Notes: generated by a model from the sequence alone, not told the origin. A stretch of 41,753 nt of DNA from Acidimicrobiia bacterium (GCA_017882905.1 JADGOO010000105.1:1-41753), one strand, 5' to 3'. Counted from the stretch's first letter, positions 6,931 to 16,970 are shown. Program-made: numbers and translations.

Positions 6931-8012
6931 GTGCGTACTCGTTCCCGTTCCCTGGCGTTCGCTGCCACCGCTGTCGCACTGGGCGTGTTGGCGTCGGCGT
7001 GTGGTTCAAGCAGCAGCACCAGCTCGTCGACGACCGCCGCGAGTGGTGGTGGTTCGTCGTCGACGGCGAGTTCGGCGCCGGCCACGCTCAAGCTCGGTTA
7101 TCTCGGCAACGTGACGCACGCGCCGGCGATCTACGGCATCGAGAGCGGTTCGTACGCCAAGGCGCTGGGCGCGAACGTGACACTCAAGACGAGCGTGTTC
7201 AACGCCGGCACCGACGCCGTGACCGCACTGCTGTCGGGCGCGATCGATGCGTCGTTCCTCGGCCCAGGGCCGGCCACGAGCGCGTACACGAAGGGCAACG
7301 GCAACTACGTAGTCGTGTCGGGCCTCGCCTCAGGTGGCGCCGAGCTGGTGGTCAAGGCGTCGATCACCAAGCCCGCGGATCTGAAGGGCAAGAAGATCTC
7401 CAGCCCCCAGCTCGGCAACACCCAAGACATCGCGTTGCGCTGGTACCTCAAACAGCAGGGCTTCAGCACCGACACGACCGGTGGCGGTGACGTGCACGTG
7501 GTCCCCCAGGCCAACTCGCAGACCGTCACGGCCTTCCAGACGGGCGACATCGACGGCGCCTGGGTCCCTGAGCCCTACGCCACGAAGCTCATCTCCGAGG
7601 GTGGCAAGGTCCTCGTCAACGAGGCCGACCTGTGGCCGAACAAGCAGTTCGTGACCACGGTCCTGGTCGTCAACAAGACCTACCTCAAGGACCACGCCGA
7701 CGTGATCAAGAACCTCATCACCGCCACCTCGGCGGCGATCACCACGCTCGGCACCGACCCGAGCGGATCAGCGAGCGTGGTCGCGGCGGGCATCACCAAG
7801 GCATCGGGCAAGACGTTCAAAGCCTCCCAGGTGACCGCCAGCATCAAGAGCATCAGCTTCACGCTCGACCCGATCGCCTCGTCGCTGCTCACCGTGGCCG
7901 ACCACGCCGTGGCCCTCGGCCTGCAAAAGAAATCGGACCTCTCCGGCATCTTCGACCTCAGCATCGTGAACCAAGTCCTCCAGAGCCAAGGCAAACCCGC
8001 CGTCAAGAGCTC

Positions 8013-8016
<4 letters not shown>
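6931..8016 (+). CDS. ABC transporter substrate-binding lipoprotein (sulfonate/nitrate/taurine type)
   Basis: A 361-residue periplasmic-binding-type lipoprotein of the SsuA/TauA/NrtA family. The signal peptide ends in the lipobox LASAC with C24 as lipidated residue, followed by a Ser/Thr-rich linker to about residue 50. The binding domain begins KLGYLGNVTHAPAIYG and contains ALLSGAIDASFLGPGPAT and GDIDGAWVPEP, typical of this family. The start is GTG with GAGGAG 7 bases upstream. The stop overlaps the ATPase start by ATGA. The sulfur context favours a sulfonate ligand, but nitrate- or thiamine-precursor-type ligands cannot be excluded. Confidence 0.92.
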
Positions 8017-8817
<801 letters not shown>

Positions 8818-8828
<11 letters not shown>

Positions 8829-9705
8829 CAGAGCACTCCTCGAACGCGAGCTCGCCGGCCTCGACGCCCTCGCCGCCGCCCTCCCCACCAAGAAGAGCCT
8901 CGGCCGCCGCACCTGGGACGCCGTATGGCCCCCCGCCGCCGCCGCCGCCCTCTTCCTCGCCTTCTGGCAGATCGTCGTCTACACCCACTGGCGACCCGAA
9001 ACCGTGCTGCCCTCCCCCTTCACCGTGCTCGACTCCCTCAAAGGCAACCTCGGCACGCTCACCCAAGCCAGCGGCCGCACCCTGTTGCGCGGCGCCAAAG
9101 GCTTCGCCGTATCGATCGTGATCGGCACCATCGTCGGTCTCGCCGCCGCCAGCTCCAAGATCGTGCGCACCGCCATCGGCTCCATGGTCACCGGCCTACA
9201 AACCATGCCCTCAGTCGCCTGGACACCCCTCGCCATCGTGTTGTTCCAAGCCGGCGGCGGCGACGCCGCCAAAACCGAAAGCGCCATCCTGTTCGTCGTG
9301 GTGCTCGGCGCCGCGCCCTCCGTCGCCAACGGCCTCCTCGACGGCATCGACAACATCCCACCACTACTGCTACGCGCCGGCCGCTCCCTCGGCGCCCGCG
9401 GCCTCGTATCACTGCGCCACGTGATCATGCCCGCCGCGCTCCCCACCTTCATCTCCGGCCTCAAACAAGCCTGGGCATTCGCCTGGCGCGCCCTCATGGG
9501 CGCCGAACTCATCGTGTTCTCCATCGGCACCGTCTCACTCGGCCAACAACTCGAAGCCAGCCGACAACTCCCCGACTTCCCCGGCCTCTACGCCGACATG
9601 ATCGCCGTATTCCTCGTCGGAGTCGTCATCGACAAGCTCATCTTCGCCAAAATCGACAAGACCATCCGCCGCCGCTACGGCCTCATCGACACCGCCACGA
9701 GCTAG
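8818..9705 (+). CDS. ABC transporter permease (SsuC/TauC type)
   Basis: A 295-residue inner-membrane permease of the BPD_transp_1 family with about six helices; the first is near residues 38-58 (AAAAALFLAFWQIVVYT). The EAA-like loop lies around LRAGRSLGARGLVSLRHVIM, where the ATPase docks. The start overlaps the ATPase gene by 11 bases. The stop TAG sits in CTAG (9702-9705), which also provides the stop of the convergent cyclophilin gene. It is the last gene of the importer operon. Confidence 0.93.
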
Positions 9706-10175
9706 CGGTCTCGCTCTTCGACGGTCACGGAGCGCATCACGTCGCCCACCTGCACTGCCTCGGCGAGCTCCATGCCCTCGACCACGTAGCCGAACAGGTT
9801 GTAGTCCTTGGTGAGCTTGCGCCGGCAGTCGTCGATGCAGATGAAGAACTGGCTGCCGTTCGTGTGCTTGCCGGAGTTGGCCATCGCCACGGCGCCGAGC
9901 GTGTACTCGCCCACCACGGGCTCGTCACGGAACTTGTAGCCCGGTCCGCCCCGACCGCTGCCCTCCGGGCATCCGCCCTGGATCACGAAGTCGGGCACGA
10001 CGCGATGGAACGTGAGGCCGTCGTAGTAACCCTGCCGCGCGAGGCCCACGAAGTTGTTCACCGTGTTCGGCGCGAGCTGCGGGTCGAGGTCCATGACGAT
10101 CTTCCCGGCGTCGAGGGTGATCGTGGTGCGATAGATCTTGGAACCGTCGATCTGGTACTCCGGCATGTCGGCCAC
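9702..10175 (-). CDS. Peptidyl-prolyl cis-trans isomerase, cyclophilin type
   Basis: A 157-residue cyclophilin-domain protein that isomerises X-Pro bonds. Visible motifs are the FHRVVPDFVIQGG core with the catalytic Arg, then ANSGKHTNGSQFFI and LFGYVVEGMELAEAV. No signal peptide is present, so it is cytoplasmic. I chose GTG 10175 with AAGGAG five bases upstream; an ATG three codons in is possible. It begins 10 bases after the ccmI-like stop, so it is probably the last gene of the cytochrome c maturation transcript. Its link to cytochrome assembly is only positional. Confidence 0.93.
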   Translation of the reverse strand: MADMPEYQIDGSKIYRTTITLDAGKIVMDLDPQLAPNTVNNFVGLARQGYYDGLTFHRVVPDFVIQGGCPEGSGRGGPGYKFRDEPVVGEYTLGAVAMANSGKHTNGSQFFICIDDCRRKLTKDYNLFGYVVEGMELAEAVQVGDVMRSVTVEERDR

Positions 10176-10185
10176 GGATGCTCCT

Positions 10186-10995
10186 TCAGGGCTTGGTAGT
10201 GGTCGTGGTGGTCGCGTGGGTGGTCGTCGAGCTGGTGACCGGTTGTGTCGCCCCGGCAATGAGCTGGGTCGCCATCTCGCGCCGGGCGACCTCGGACTTC
10301 GGCGCCGCCTTCAAGTACTCACGCAACAGCGGCACCGCCTGGCCCGGATCATTGCGTACGGCGAGCAGCAGCACACCCTTGTACAGGATCCCGTTGAGAT
10401 AGTGCGGATCAAGGGCAAGGGCGCGGTCGAGGTACTGCTGCGCAGTGTCGACGAGCTCGGTGTCGCCACTCGCACCGATCTGCTGAGTGAGCAGCCAACC
10501 GAGCTCGCCGAGCGGCTCCGGGCGCTTGCGGTCCTTCTTCGACGCGGCGAGGAACTGGTTCGCCGCCAAGTTGAAGTTGCTCTCGGCCTCGAAGCGCAGA
10601 CCGGCGTCCATGTGACCCTGGAACGTGTCGGGGATCGTGCCGCTCACCGTCGACGGCGGCGCGCTGTTGCCCGTGATCGTCTGGCCCGGTGCGCGCGTGC
10701 CGGCCGACTCGGCGAGCGCGAACGCGGCTCCTGCAGCGAAGACGACCGCGAGCGCGATGAACAGCGCGCGCCGCTGTGCCGGGATCGGCGGGCGCTTCGG
10801 CCGGTCGTCGCGACCGGAGCGCAGCGCGCGCAGCACCTCGGCGGCACGAGCCGTGTAGTCGGAGTGCAGCGTGGTGTACGTGCCCTCGTCGATCCCGCCG
10901 TCGGCGCGCTCACGCTCGAGGTCGTCGAGCGACTTGAGGAGGAACTCGCGCTCGGTCTCGAGCGCGGCAAGCTGGTCGTCGGTGAGTCGAGCCAT
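10186..10995 (-). CDS. ccmI: TPR-containing cytochrome c biogenesis protein, CcmI-like
   Basis: A 269-residue membrane protein. A cytoplasmic helical region (DDQLAALETEREFLLKSLDD) precedes one membrane helix at about residues 78-96 (LFIALAVVFAAGAAFALA). A tetratricopeptide-type domain follows around residues 125-235 (AANQFLAASKKD, AQQYLDRALALDPHYLNGIL) and a Thr-rich tail. This matches CcmI/CycH, which chaperones apocytochrome c. ATG 10995 shares one base with the ccmH stop. The protein is shorter than proteobacterial CcmI (about 400 residues). It closes the ccm cluster before the cyclophilin gene. Confidence 0.85.
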   Translation of the reverse strand: MARLTDDQLAALETEREFLLKSLDDLERERADGGIDEGTYTTLHSDYTARAAEVLRALRSGRDDRPKRPPIPAQRRALFIALAVVFAAGAAFALAESAGTRAPGQTITGNSAPPSTVSGTIPDTFQGHMDAGLRFEAESNFNLAANQFLAASKKDRKRPEPLGELGWLLTQQIGASGDTELVDTAQQYLDRALALDPHYLNGILYKGVLLLAVRNDPGQAVPLLREYLKAAPKSEVARREMATQLIAGATQPVTSSTTTHATTTTTTKP

Positions 10996-11450
10996 CAGCC
11001 GTCGCTGCGCGCCTCGGCGACGAGCGCCTCATCGTCGGGACTGGCCACCCGCCGCGGATCACGGCGATTGCGCGCGTAGGCCGCTCCGAGGCCGGCGACG
11101 GCCAGCACGAACGCCACGACGGGCAACCCCCACGCCACCAGCCCGAGCCCGCTCGCCGCAGGGAGCAGCGAGCTGTCGGGGTAGCTGCGCTGGATCGCCG
11201 CGATGATCTCGTCGTCGCTCTTGCCGGCGCGCACCTCCTGCAGCACGAGCGCGCGGATCGAGCGTGACACGTCGGAGTTGCTGTCGGCCACCGACTCGCC
11301 GCCGCAGATCGGGCACTTGAGGCGTTGATCGATCGAGTCGGCCCGGCTGCGCGCGGTGGCCGGGCCGCTCCTCGTCGCAACGACGAGCAGCGTGGCGACA
11401 GCGATGCCGAGCACGACCCACAGCGCCAGGCGGGCGCGTGAACCCTTCAT
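10995..11450 (-). CDS. ccmH: Cytochrome c maturation thiol protein CcmH
   Basis: A 151-residue protein of the CcmH/CcmL family. An N-terminal membrane anchor (about residues 8-26) precedes the redox motif LKCPICGGESVADS, near residues 45-50. A helical domain follows, and a second membrane helix at about 103-124. It reduces the CXXCH cysteines of apocytochrome before haem ligation. The ATG overlaps the ccmG stop (ATGA, 11447-11450). The short form lacks the fused TPR region of enterobacterial CcmH, which is supplied by the next gene. Confidence 0.94.
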   Translation of the reverse strand: MKGSRARLALWVVLGIAVATLLVVATRSGPATARSRADSIDQRLKCPICGGESVADSNSDVSRSIRALVLQEVRAGKSDDEIIAAIQRSYPDSSLLPAASGLGLVAWGLPVVAFVLAVAGLGAAYARNRRDPRRVASPDDEALVAEARSDG

Positions 11451-11983
11451 GCGCTCGCCTTGTAGGCCTCGATCAGCGACTCGAGCTTGGCGAGATCGAT
11501 CGGCCCCGAGATCCAGTTGCGGACCACGCCGTGCTTGTCGATCACGAACGTCTCGGGCTGTCCGGTGACGCCGTACGCAAGCGCGGTGCGCTCACCCGGA
11601 TCGAACGCGACCGGAAAGGTGATCTGCTCGGTCTGCACGTAGTCGGTGATGTCGCGCTGCGCGTGCACATCGTGCACGATCCCCACGTAGGCCACGAGCG
11701 GGTCGGTGCGGTACGTGGACCACAGCCGCTGCAGATCGCCGAGCTCCTGTTGGCACGGGATGCACCAGTCGTTCCAGTAGTTGATGATCACGACCTTGCC
11801 CGCGTCGGCTTGCAGGTCGACCTTGCCGCCTCCGAGCGCGGGCAGGCTGAACGCGGGCGCCGGATGCTTGACAAGCGCGCCCCCGCTCGTGTCGTGGCTG
11901 CGGCCGAGGGACGCGGCGAGCACGATGACCAAGCCGATCACCACGACCGCCACGCAGGTGACGACCCAACGAACTCGTGTCAC
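11447..11983 (-). CDS. ccmG: TlpA/ResA-type thiol-disulfide oxidoreductase (CcmG role)
   Basis: A 178-residue thioredoxin-fold protein anchored by one N-terminal membrane helix (about residues 6-26). The active site is NYWNDWCIPCQQELGDL (CxxC near residues 77-80), with a later cis-Pro segment GVTGQPETFVID. It works outside the membrane, passing electrons to the cytochrome maturation thiols. The GTG start overlaps the ccmF stop (GTGA) and the stop overlaps the ccmH start (ATGA). The position between ccmF and ccmH supports the CcmG role. Confidence 0.93.
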   Translation of the reverse strand: MTRVRWVVTCVAVVVIGLVIVLAASLGRSHDTSGGALVKHPAPAFSLPALGGGKVDLQADAGKVVIINYWNDWCIPCQQELGDLQRLWSTYRTDPLVAYVGIVHDVHAQRDITDYVQTEQITFPVAFDPGERTALAYGVTGQPETFVIDKHGVVRNWISGPIDLAKLESLIEAYKASA

Positions 11984-13995
11984 GTGCCCGCTCCGACGGT
12001 GGCGAGCTCACGTTCCGGCGGCGCGACGGCGTCGGGCTGCTTGCGCTTCGCCGGCACGAGGCACAGCAACGTGCCGAACGCCATGATCCCGCCGCCGAGC
12101 CAGAGCCACATCATCAGTGGGTTGATGCCCACCTGCAGCGTGACGCGACCCTGATCGTCGGGTGCTTCGATCAGCGACAGGTACACGTCGTTGAGCAGAC
12201 CCACGTGCACCGACGGTGTGCCGATGCCCTGGTTGCTGCCGGGGAAGGTGGAGATCGCGGGTGCGTACACGCCGAAGTCGTCACCGCCGTGGCGCACGTG
12301 CACGCGCACCTTCAACGTGGCCTTCTGCGGCGACCGCACGATCGAGCTACCGAGATAGGTGAGCTGGTGGCCGGCGATGGTGACGGTCTGGTTCTTCTTG
12401 AGCTGCACCTCGCGACGCGTGCCCCAGCTCTGCGAGCCGGCGATCGCGATGGCGACGACGACCACGCCGGTGTGCACCACGAGACCACCCCACTTGCGCG
12501 GGTTGGATCGCACCGTGCGGGCCAGCGCGGGAACGGTGCGCTCGTGGTACGCGCGGCGCCGAGCTCGTACCGCGATGGCGAAGTTGCGGACGATGCCGGC
12601 CACGCAGAACGCACCCAGACCCACCGCGATCACAGGGCCCAGACCGCGGTAGCCGAGCACCACCACGAACGCCATCGCCACCACGCCGCACACCGCCGGA
12701 ACCTGGAGGCGTTCACGGAGCACCTCGCCGGCCGTCGCCCGCCACGGCAACACGGGTGCCACGGCCATCATGAACAGCAACGCCAGCCCGATGGGCAGCG
12801 ACATGCGGTCGAAGTAGGGCGCGCCGATCGAGATCTGCTGGTTGTTCAACGCTTCGACGAGGAGCGGGAACACGGTGCCCGTGAGCACGACGAGCGCGAA
12901 CGCGGCGAACAACAGGTTGTTGGCGAGGAACGCCGATTCGCGCGACACCAGCGAGTCGATGCGACCCGGGGTACGCAGGCGATCACCGCGCCACGCGATG
13001 AGACCGAGGCCGCTGGCGACGATCACGCCGAGGAACGACAACAGCCACGGCCCGATGTCGCTCTGACTGAACGCGTGCACCGAGTTGATGACGCCCGAAC
13101 GGGTGAGGAACGTGCCGAGGATCGTGAGACTGAACGTGGCGATGATCAGCGAGATGTTCCAGACGCGCAGCATCGCCCGGCGTTCCTGCACCATCACCGA
13201 GTGCAGGAACGCGGTGGCGGTGAGCCACGGCAGGAACGATGCGTTCTCGACCGGATCCCAGCCCCAGTAACCGCCCCAACCGAGCACCTCGTAACTCCAC
13301 CACGCGCCCAGCACGATGCCGACCGTGAGGAAGCCCCAGGCGATCAACGACGCCCGTCTGGTGTCGGCGAGCCAACCCTCACCGAAGCGGCCGGTGATGA
13401 GCGCGGCGATCGCGAACGAGAACGGGATCGTCATGCCCACGTACCCGGCGTAGAGCATCGGTGGGTGGAACGCGACGAGCGGGTGGTTCTGCAGCAATGG
13501 GTTCGGTCCGTTGCCGTCGAACGGAATGAGCCCGCTCTGGGTGGCAAACGGGCGCGCTGGGCCCACCATCAACGCGAAGAAGAAGAGGCACACGAGGTAC
13601 TGCACCAGCAGCGCCCATGACACGAGCGCATCGCGGCGCCGCCGCCGGAACGCGAGCATCGTGATCGCCACGTACGCGCACAGGATCACGACCCACAAGA
13701 TGATCGAGCCTTCGAGCGCGCCCCATGCCGCGGTGAACGTGAACAGCCCCGGCGTGGCGTTGGCGACGTTGTTCGCCACGTACTTGATCGCGTAGTCGTG
13801 ACTGAACAGCGCCCATTCCATCGCCACGAACGTGAGCACGGCAGCTGTGCACATCGGCGCGACGAAGCGCCGGCCCGCGTCGACCAGGCGGGAGTTGCGG
13901 CGCGCGAGCCCGAGCCCGAGTGTGCCCGCGCCGAGCGCGGCCGATACGGCGCCGCCTACGACTGCGAAGTCGCCGAGTGCCCCGGGGCCGGCCAT
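11980..13995 (-). CDS. ccmF: Cytochrome c haem lyase subunit CcmF
   Basis: A 671-residue polytopic membrane protein, close to the usual 640-670. The WWD haem-handling motif reads GWGGYWGWDPVENASFLPWL, with membrane segments throughout and a periplasmic domain near the C-terminus. It ligates haem delivered by CcmE to apocytochrome with CcmH. It starts at ATG 13995, three bases after the ccmE stop, and overlaps ccmG by GTGA. No gap or frameshift was seen. Confidence 0.96.
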   Translation of the reverse strand: MAGPGALGDFAVVGGAVSAALGAGTLGLGLARRNSRLVDAGRRFVAPMCTAAVLTFVAMEWALFSHDYAIKYVANNVANATPGLFTFTAAWGALEGSIILWVVILCAYVAITMLAFRRRRRDALVSWALLVQYLVCLFFFALMVGPARPFATQSGLIPFDGNGPNPLLQNHPLVAFHPPMLYAGYVGMTIPFSFAIAALITGRFGEGWLADTRRASLIAWGFLTVGIVLGAWWSYEVLGWGGYWGWDPVENASFLPWLTATAFLHSVMVQERRAMLRVWNISLIIATFSLTILGTFLTRSGVINSVHAFSQSDIGPWLLSFLGVIVASGLGLIAWRGDRLRTPGRIDSLVSRESAFLANNLLFAAFALVVLTGTVFPLLVEALNNQQISIGAPYFDRMSLPIGLALLFMMAVAPVLPWRATAGEVLRERLQVPAVCGVVAMAFVVVLGYRGLGPVIAVGLGAFCVAGIVRNFAIAVRARRRAYHERTVPALARTVRSNPRKWGGLVVHTGVVVVAIAIAGSQSWGTRREVQLKKNQTVTIAGHQLTYLGSSIVRSPQKATLKVRVHVRHGGDDFGVYAPAISTFPGSNQGIGTPSVHVGLLNDVYLSLIEAPDDQGRVTLQVGINPLMMWLWLGGGIMAFGTLLCLVPAKRKQPDAVAPPERELATVGAGT

Positions 13996-13998
13996 CGC

Positions 13999-14469
13999 TC
14001 AGGCACCGGGCTGACGACACGACGCCATGCGCGTGTCGTCACCGAGCTGGTGGGCCTTCGACGAGTAGTCGCTGCCGTGGCGTCGAGTGAGACCGTCGGC
14101 TTCGAGCACCTTGCCCTGCCACCGACCGGCGACCACGAGTGGCGTGCAGCCCTTGAGGGTCTGAGGCGCATCGGCCGGACCCAGATGCACCGCGAGCGTG
14201 GCATTGCCGTCCGACAGCTCGAAATCGCGGCCGTGCACCGTGCCGGGCACCACGAGGCCACCCACGCGCAGATGCTTGCCGTGGTCGCCCGAACGCTCCG
14301 CCACGGCCTGCTTCACAGGCATCCAGTAATCGATGTTCGTCGCGAGTGACGTGATCATCCACACGACCGCGCCCGCGCACACGACCGCGAGCACGATGTA
14401 GCGAGCTTTGAACCGCTTCGACGGCGTGACGGGCGCGTCGGGATCGCCCGTGGTCATGTCGGCCTTCAC
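13999..14469 (-). CDS. ccmE: Haem chaperone CcmE
   Basis: A 156-residue haem chaperone. An N-terminal anchor (ARYIVLAVVCAGAVVWMI) is followed by an OB-fold domain (LRVGGLVVPGTVHG, PLVVAGRWQGKVLEADGL). The haem site reads RRHGSDYSS, giving H-x3-Y as in the classic E. coli protein rather than the Cys variant of some other bacteria and archaea. I chose GTG 14469, which overlaps the ccmD stop as GTGA and has GGGGAG 8 bases upstream; ATG 14457 is an alternative. It receives haem from CcmC and passes it to CcmF. Confidence 0.93.
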   Translation of the reverse strand: MKADMTTGDPDAPVTPSKRFKARYIVLAVVCAGAVVWMITSLATNIDYWMPVKQAVAERSGDHGKHLRVGGLVVPGTVHGRDFELSDGNATLAVHLGPADAPQTLKGCTPLVVAGRWQGKVLEADGLTRRHGSDYSSKAHQLGDDTRMASCRQPGA

Positions 14470-14651
14470 GAAACCCGCTCCCCTGCGCTTGCTCCCGCGT
14501 CGGCGGCGATAGCCGCCTGCGGTGCGCCACCGGCGGCCGCGCCGAGGCGATCGGCGCGCCGCAGCTTGCGCAACAGCCACGTGGTGTAGCTGCCCAGCAC
14601 TCCGGCGGTGAGCAGGTAGCCCGTGGCCACATACGGCCAGTTGCGGTCCAT
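14466..14651 (-). CDS. ccmD: Small membrane protein CcmD
   Basis: A 61-residue protein with one membrane helix (PYVATGYLLTAGVLGSYTTW) followed by a basic stretch (LLRKLRRADR), the expected plan of CcmD. It releases holo-CcmE from CcmABC. Its ATG shares one base with the ccmC stop and its stop overlaps the ccmE start. The sequence is little conserved, so the call rests on size, topology and position. Confidence 0.85.
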   Translation of the reverse strand: MDRNWPYVATGYLLTAGVLGSYTTWLLRKLRRADRLGAAAGGAPQAAIAADAGASAGERVS

Positions 14652-15433
14652 CAGATACTGACCGCCTCACGAGGACGTGCGCCCGCTGCCGCGACCCGCT
14701 GCGCGATCGCGGCTTCGAGCTCCCGCTCGGCCAGACCCTCTTCGACCGCGAGGAGCTGCACACGGCGCAGCACGAGGTACGCGTAGAGCACCGTGAACGC
14801 GGCGACGCCGAGCAGCAAGGTGGCCTGCATGCTCGTGTCCTGGATGTGGATCTGCATCTTCGCGTTGAAGACCGAACCGTCTTGGTGCAGCGTGGTCCAC
14901 CACGACACCGAGAAGTGCACGATCGGCACGTCGGCGAACGCGATCAGCGCGGCGATCGAGCTGCGCATCGCGCGTTGCTCGGGCGAGCCACCCACGCGGC
15001 GCAGAGCCAGATAGCCGAGGTACAAGAAGAACAGCACTGCGGTGGTGGTGAGGCGCGCGTCCCATGCCCACCACTGACCCCAGATCGGCTTGCCCCACAA
15101 CGACCCGAGCGCGAGCGTGAGGCCAGTGAAGATCACGCCGAGCTCGGCCGACGCGCCGGCCAGCAGGTCCCAGTGCAGCGCACGCGTGCGCGGGAACAGC
15201 CAGAGCAGCGATGCCAGCGCGGTGACACCGAACGCCAAGTACGCGAGCCACGCGGACGGCACGTGCAAGAACAACAAGCGGTAGGCATCGCCTTGGCCGG
15301 TGCCACGCACGAACGCATCGCGGCCCCCGTCGGCGGGCACCACGAACAGCGCCATCACCACAGTGGCCCCGACCGCGAGCGCGGCGACGGCACCGAGCGC
15401 CGTCTGCCAGACACTCCGCGATTGCGCGCTCAC
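14651..15433 (-). CDS. ccmC: Haem transporter permease CcmC
   Basis: A 260-residue polytopic protein of the CcmC/CcsA family. The tryptophan-rich haem motif is WGKPIWGQWWAWDARLTTTA near residues 115-134, with flanking His-containing loops (LHVPSAW, VHFSVSWWTTLH). It presents haem to CcmE. I placed the start at GTG 15433, overlapping the ccmB stop (GTGA) with GGAGG just upstream; a longer frame to 15520 lies inside ccmB. It shares one base with ccmD. Confidence 0.95.
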   Translation of the reverse strand: MSAQSRSVWQTALGAVAALAVGATVVMALFVVPADGGRDAFVRGTGQGDAYRLLFLHVPSAWLAYLAFGVTALASLLWLFPRTRALHWDLLAGASAELGVIFTGLTLALGSLWGKPIWGQWWAWDARLTTTAVLFFLYLGYLALRRVGGSPEQRAMRSSIAALIAFADVPIVHFSVSWWTTLHQDGSVFNAKMQIHIQDTSMQATLLLGVAAFTVLYAYLVLRRVQLLAVEEGLAERELEAAIAQRVAAAGARPREAVSI

Positions 15434-16104
15434 GCTTCCTCCAACAACGACTCGAAGGCCACGATCCCTGCAGTCACGTAGACCGCTGCGAACACGACCA
15501 GCAGCTGCACCCACGGCCACGCGTCGCCGGTGCTTCCGGTCAACGCGTCGTCGAAGGCTCTCGTGGCACCCAACAGCACCGGCGCAGTCACCGGCAGGAC
15601 CAGCAGCGGGACCAGCGTCTCACGAACGCGCAGCCCTGCGGCCAGGATGCCGTAGACGGTACCGGTCGCCGCGATACCGCAGGTCGCGGCCACTGCGGTG
15701 GGGATCAGCACCTCGAGCCCGCGCACGTTCACGTTGTAGAGGCCGAACGTTCCGATGAGCAGCACGACCTCGAGTGCGAGCAGCTCGAGGACGATGGCAC
15801 CCGCCTTGCCGAGGAACACCGACGCACCGTCGATGCCCGAGAGGCGCAGCGCGTCGCGCGCACCGTGCTCCGACTCCACCGCGAAGCTGCGCGACACCGC
15901 GAGCACCGCGGCAAGCAGGACCGCGATCCAGAACAGACCGGGAGCGACGTTGGGGAGCAGCCGGCTCTGCGGATCGAGTGCGAACGCGAAGAGCAACAAC
16001 ACGAGCACGCCGAACGGCAGGATCTGGCCGAGCGTGACGCGCGACCGCGCCTCGATCCGCAGGTCCTTGCCGGCCACCGCGAGCGCGTCACTGAGGATCG
16101 TCAC
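15430..16104 (-). CDS. ccmB: Haem exporter permease CcmB
   Basis: A 224-residue membrane protein with about six helices, matching CcmB length (about 220). It begins SDALAVAGKDLRIEARSRVT, a typical N-terminus, and contains FWIAVLLAAVLAVSRSF. It pairs with CcmA to form the ATPase-driven module that releases holo-CcmE. The GTG start overlaps the ccmA stop and the stop overlaps the ccmC start, both as GTGA. Confidence 0.94.
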   Translation of the reverse strand: MTILSDALAVAGKDLRIEARSRVTLGQILPFGVLVLLLFAFALDPQSRLLPNVAPGLFWIAVLLAAVLAVSRSFAVESEHGARDALRLSGIDGASVFLGKAGAIVLELLALEVVLLIGTFGLYNVNVRGLEVLIPTAVAATCGIAATGTVYGILAAGLRVRETLVPLLVLPVTAPVLLGATRAFDDALTGSTGDAWPWVQLLVVFAAVYVTAGIVAFESLLEEA

Positions 16105-16799
16105 GAGACGGCGGCCTCGACCTTGGTGCCCTGCGCCACGACATCGCCGTCGATCGTCTCGAGCACACCACCGTGGAGCAGGCCGGCATCGACGACCACT
16201 TCCCGGTGCGCCAGCGCGCGGGCCCGCTCGAGCTCGTGCGAGGCAAGGATCACGGTGCGGCCCTCCGACGACGCGGCGGCGAGCAGCTCGTCGAGCAGAG
16301 CGCGACCGTCGGCATCGAGACCGGCGTGCGGCTCGTCGAGCAACAACAGCCGCGGCGCGCGGGCGAACGCGACGGCGAGCGCGAGGCGGCGGCGTTGACC
16401 GGCCGAGAGGCGACGGTGCGTGATCCCCGACTGTGCCGCGAGCCCGAGGCGCTCGATCGCGGCGTCGGCCTGGCGCACATCGGCGCCGGCGCTGCGCAGG
16501 CCGAAGCGAACGTTCTCGCGCACCGTGAGGTCGTCGTAACAGCCTGTGTCGTGGCCGACGAGTGCGAGATGGCGGCGGTGGGAGCGCCGGTCGCGCCGCA
16601 GATCCACGCCGAGCACGGTGGCGGATCCCGAGCGCAACGGCAGCAACCCGGCGATCAGCCGCAACAACGTGGTCTTACCGGCGCCGTTGGGGCCGCTGAG
16701 CAGCACGATCTCGCCCGCTGCGACGTCGAGGTCGGCTCCGGCGAGCGCCGGAAAGCGGCCGAGCACGCACACAGCCGAACGAGTGCTGACGACGGGCAA
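16101..16799 (-). CDS. ccmA: Haem exporter ATP-binding protein CcmA
   Basis: A 232-residue ABC ATPase, first gene of the cytochrome c maturation operon. It has a Walker A (GPNGAGKTTLLRL), signature (LSAGQRRRLALA), Walker B (LLLLDEPHAGLD) and H-loop (ILASHELERA). The start is TTG 16799 with GGGAGG about five bases upstream. A possible -10 TAGACT (16845-16850, minus strand) would give a leader of about 40 bases. It is divergent from the sortase gene. With CcmB it powers release of haem-loaded CcmE. Confidence 0.94.
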   Translation of the reverse strand: MPVVSTRSAVCVLGRFPALAGADLDVAAGEIVLLSGPNGAGKTTLLRLIAGLLPLRSGSATVLGVDLRRDRRSHRRHLALVGHDTGCYDDLTVRENVRFGLRSAGADVRQADAAIERLGLAAQSGITHRRLSAGQRRRLALAVAFARAPRLLLLDEPHAGLDADGRALLDELLAAASSEGRTVILASHELERARALAHREVVVDAGLLHGGVLETIDGDVVAQGTKVEAAVS

Positions 16800-16970
16800 C
16801 GCGCCTCCCTGGCGGACGCGACGAACCGCCGCGCCGAGACCGCCAGTCTACGAAGCACACCCAGGCCGGGCCGAAAGGCCGGGGCGGCAGATCTCAGGAG
16901 CACGTGGCGTTCGCCGCACCGGAGCGATCGCGCCCAGGAGGGCCGTCCCGACCCCCTATCGTCATCGGCG

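Noticed and set aside
7632-8012. Longer start for the ABC ATPase
   Set aside because: The upstream part overlaps the binding-protein gene out of frame and has no family similarity; ATG 8013 gives a classic ATGA overlap.
11977-13620. A 547-codon plus-strand open frame
   Set aside because: It is antisense to ccmF and shows only low-complexity His/Arg/Glu sequence.
16173-16970. N-terminal extension of the sortase to 16173
   Set aside because: The open frame upstream is antisense to ccmA. ATG 16971 is followed at once by a membrane helix and preceded by TATCGT at 8 bases.
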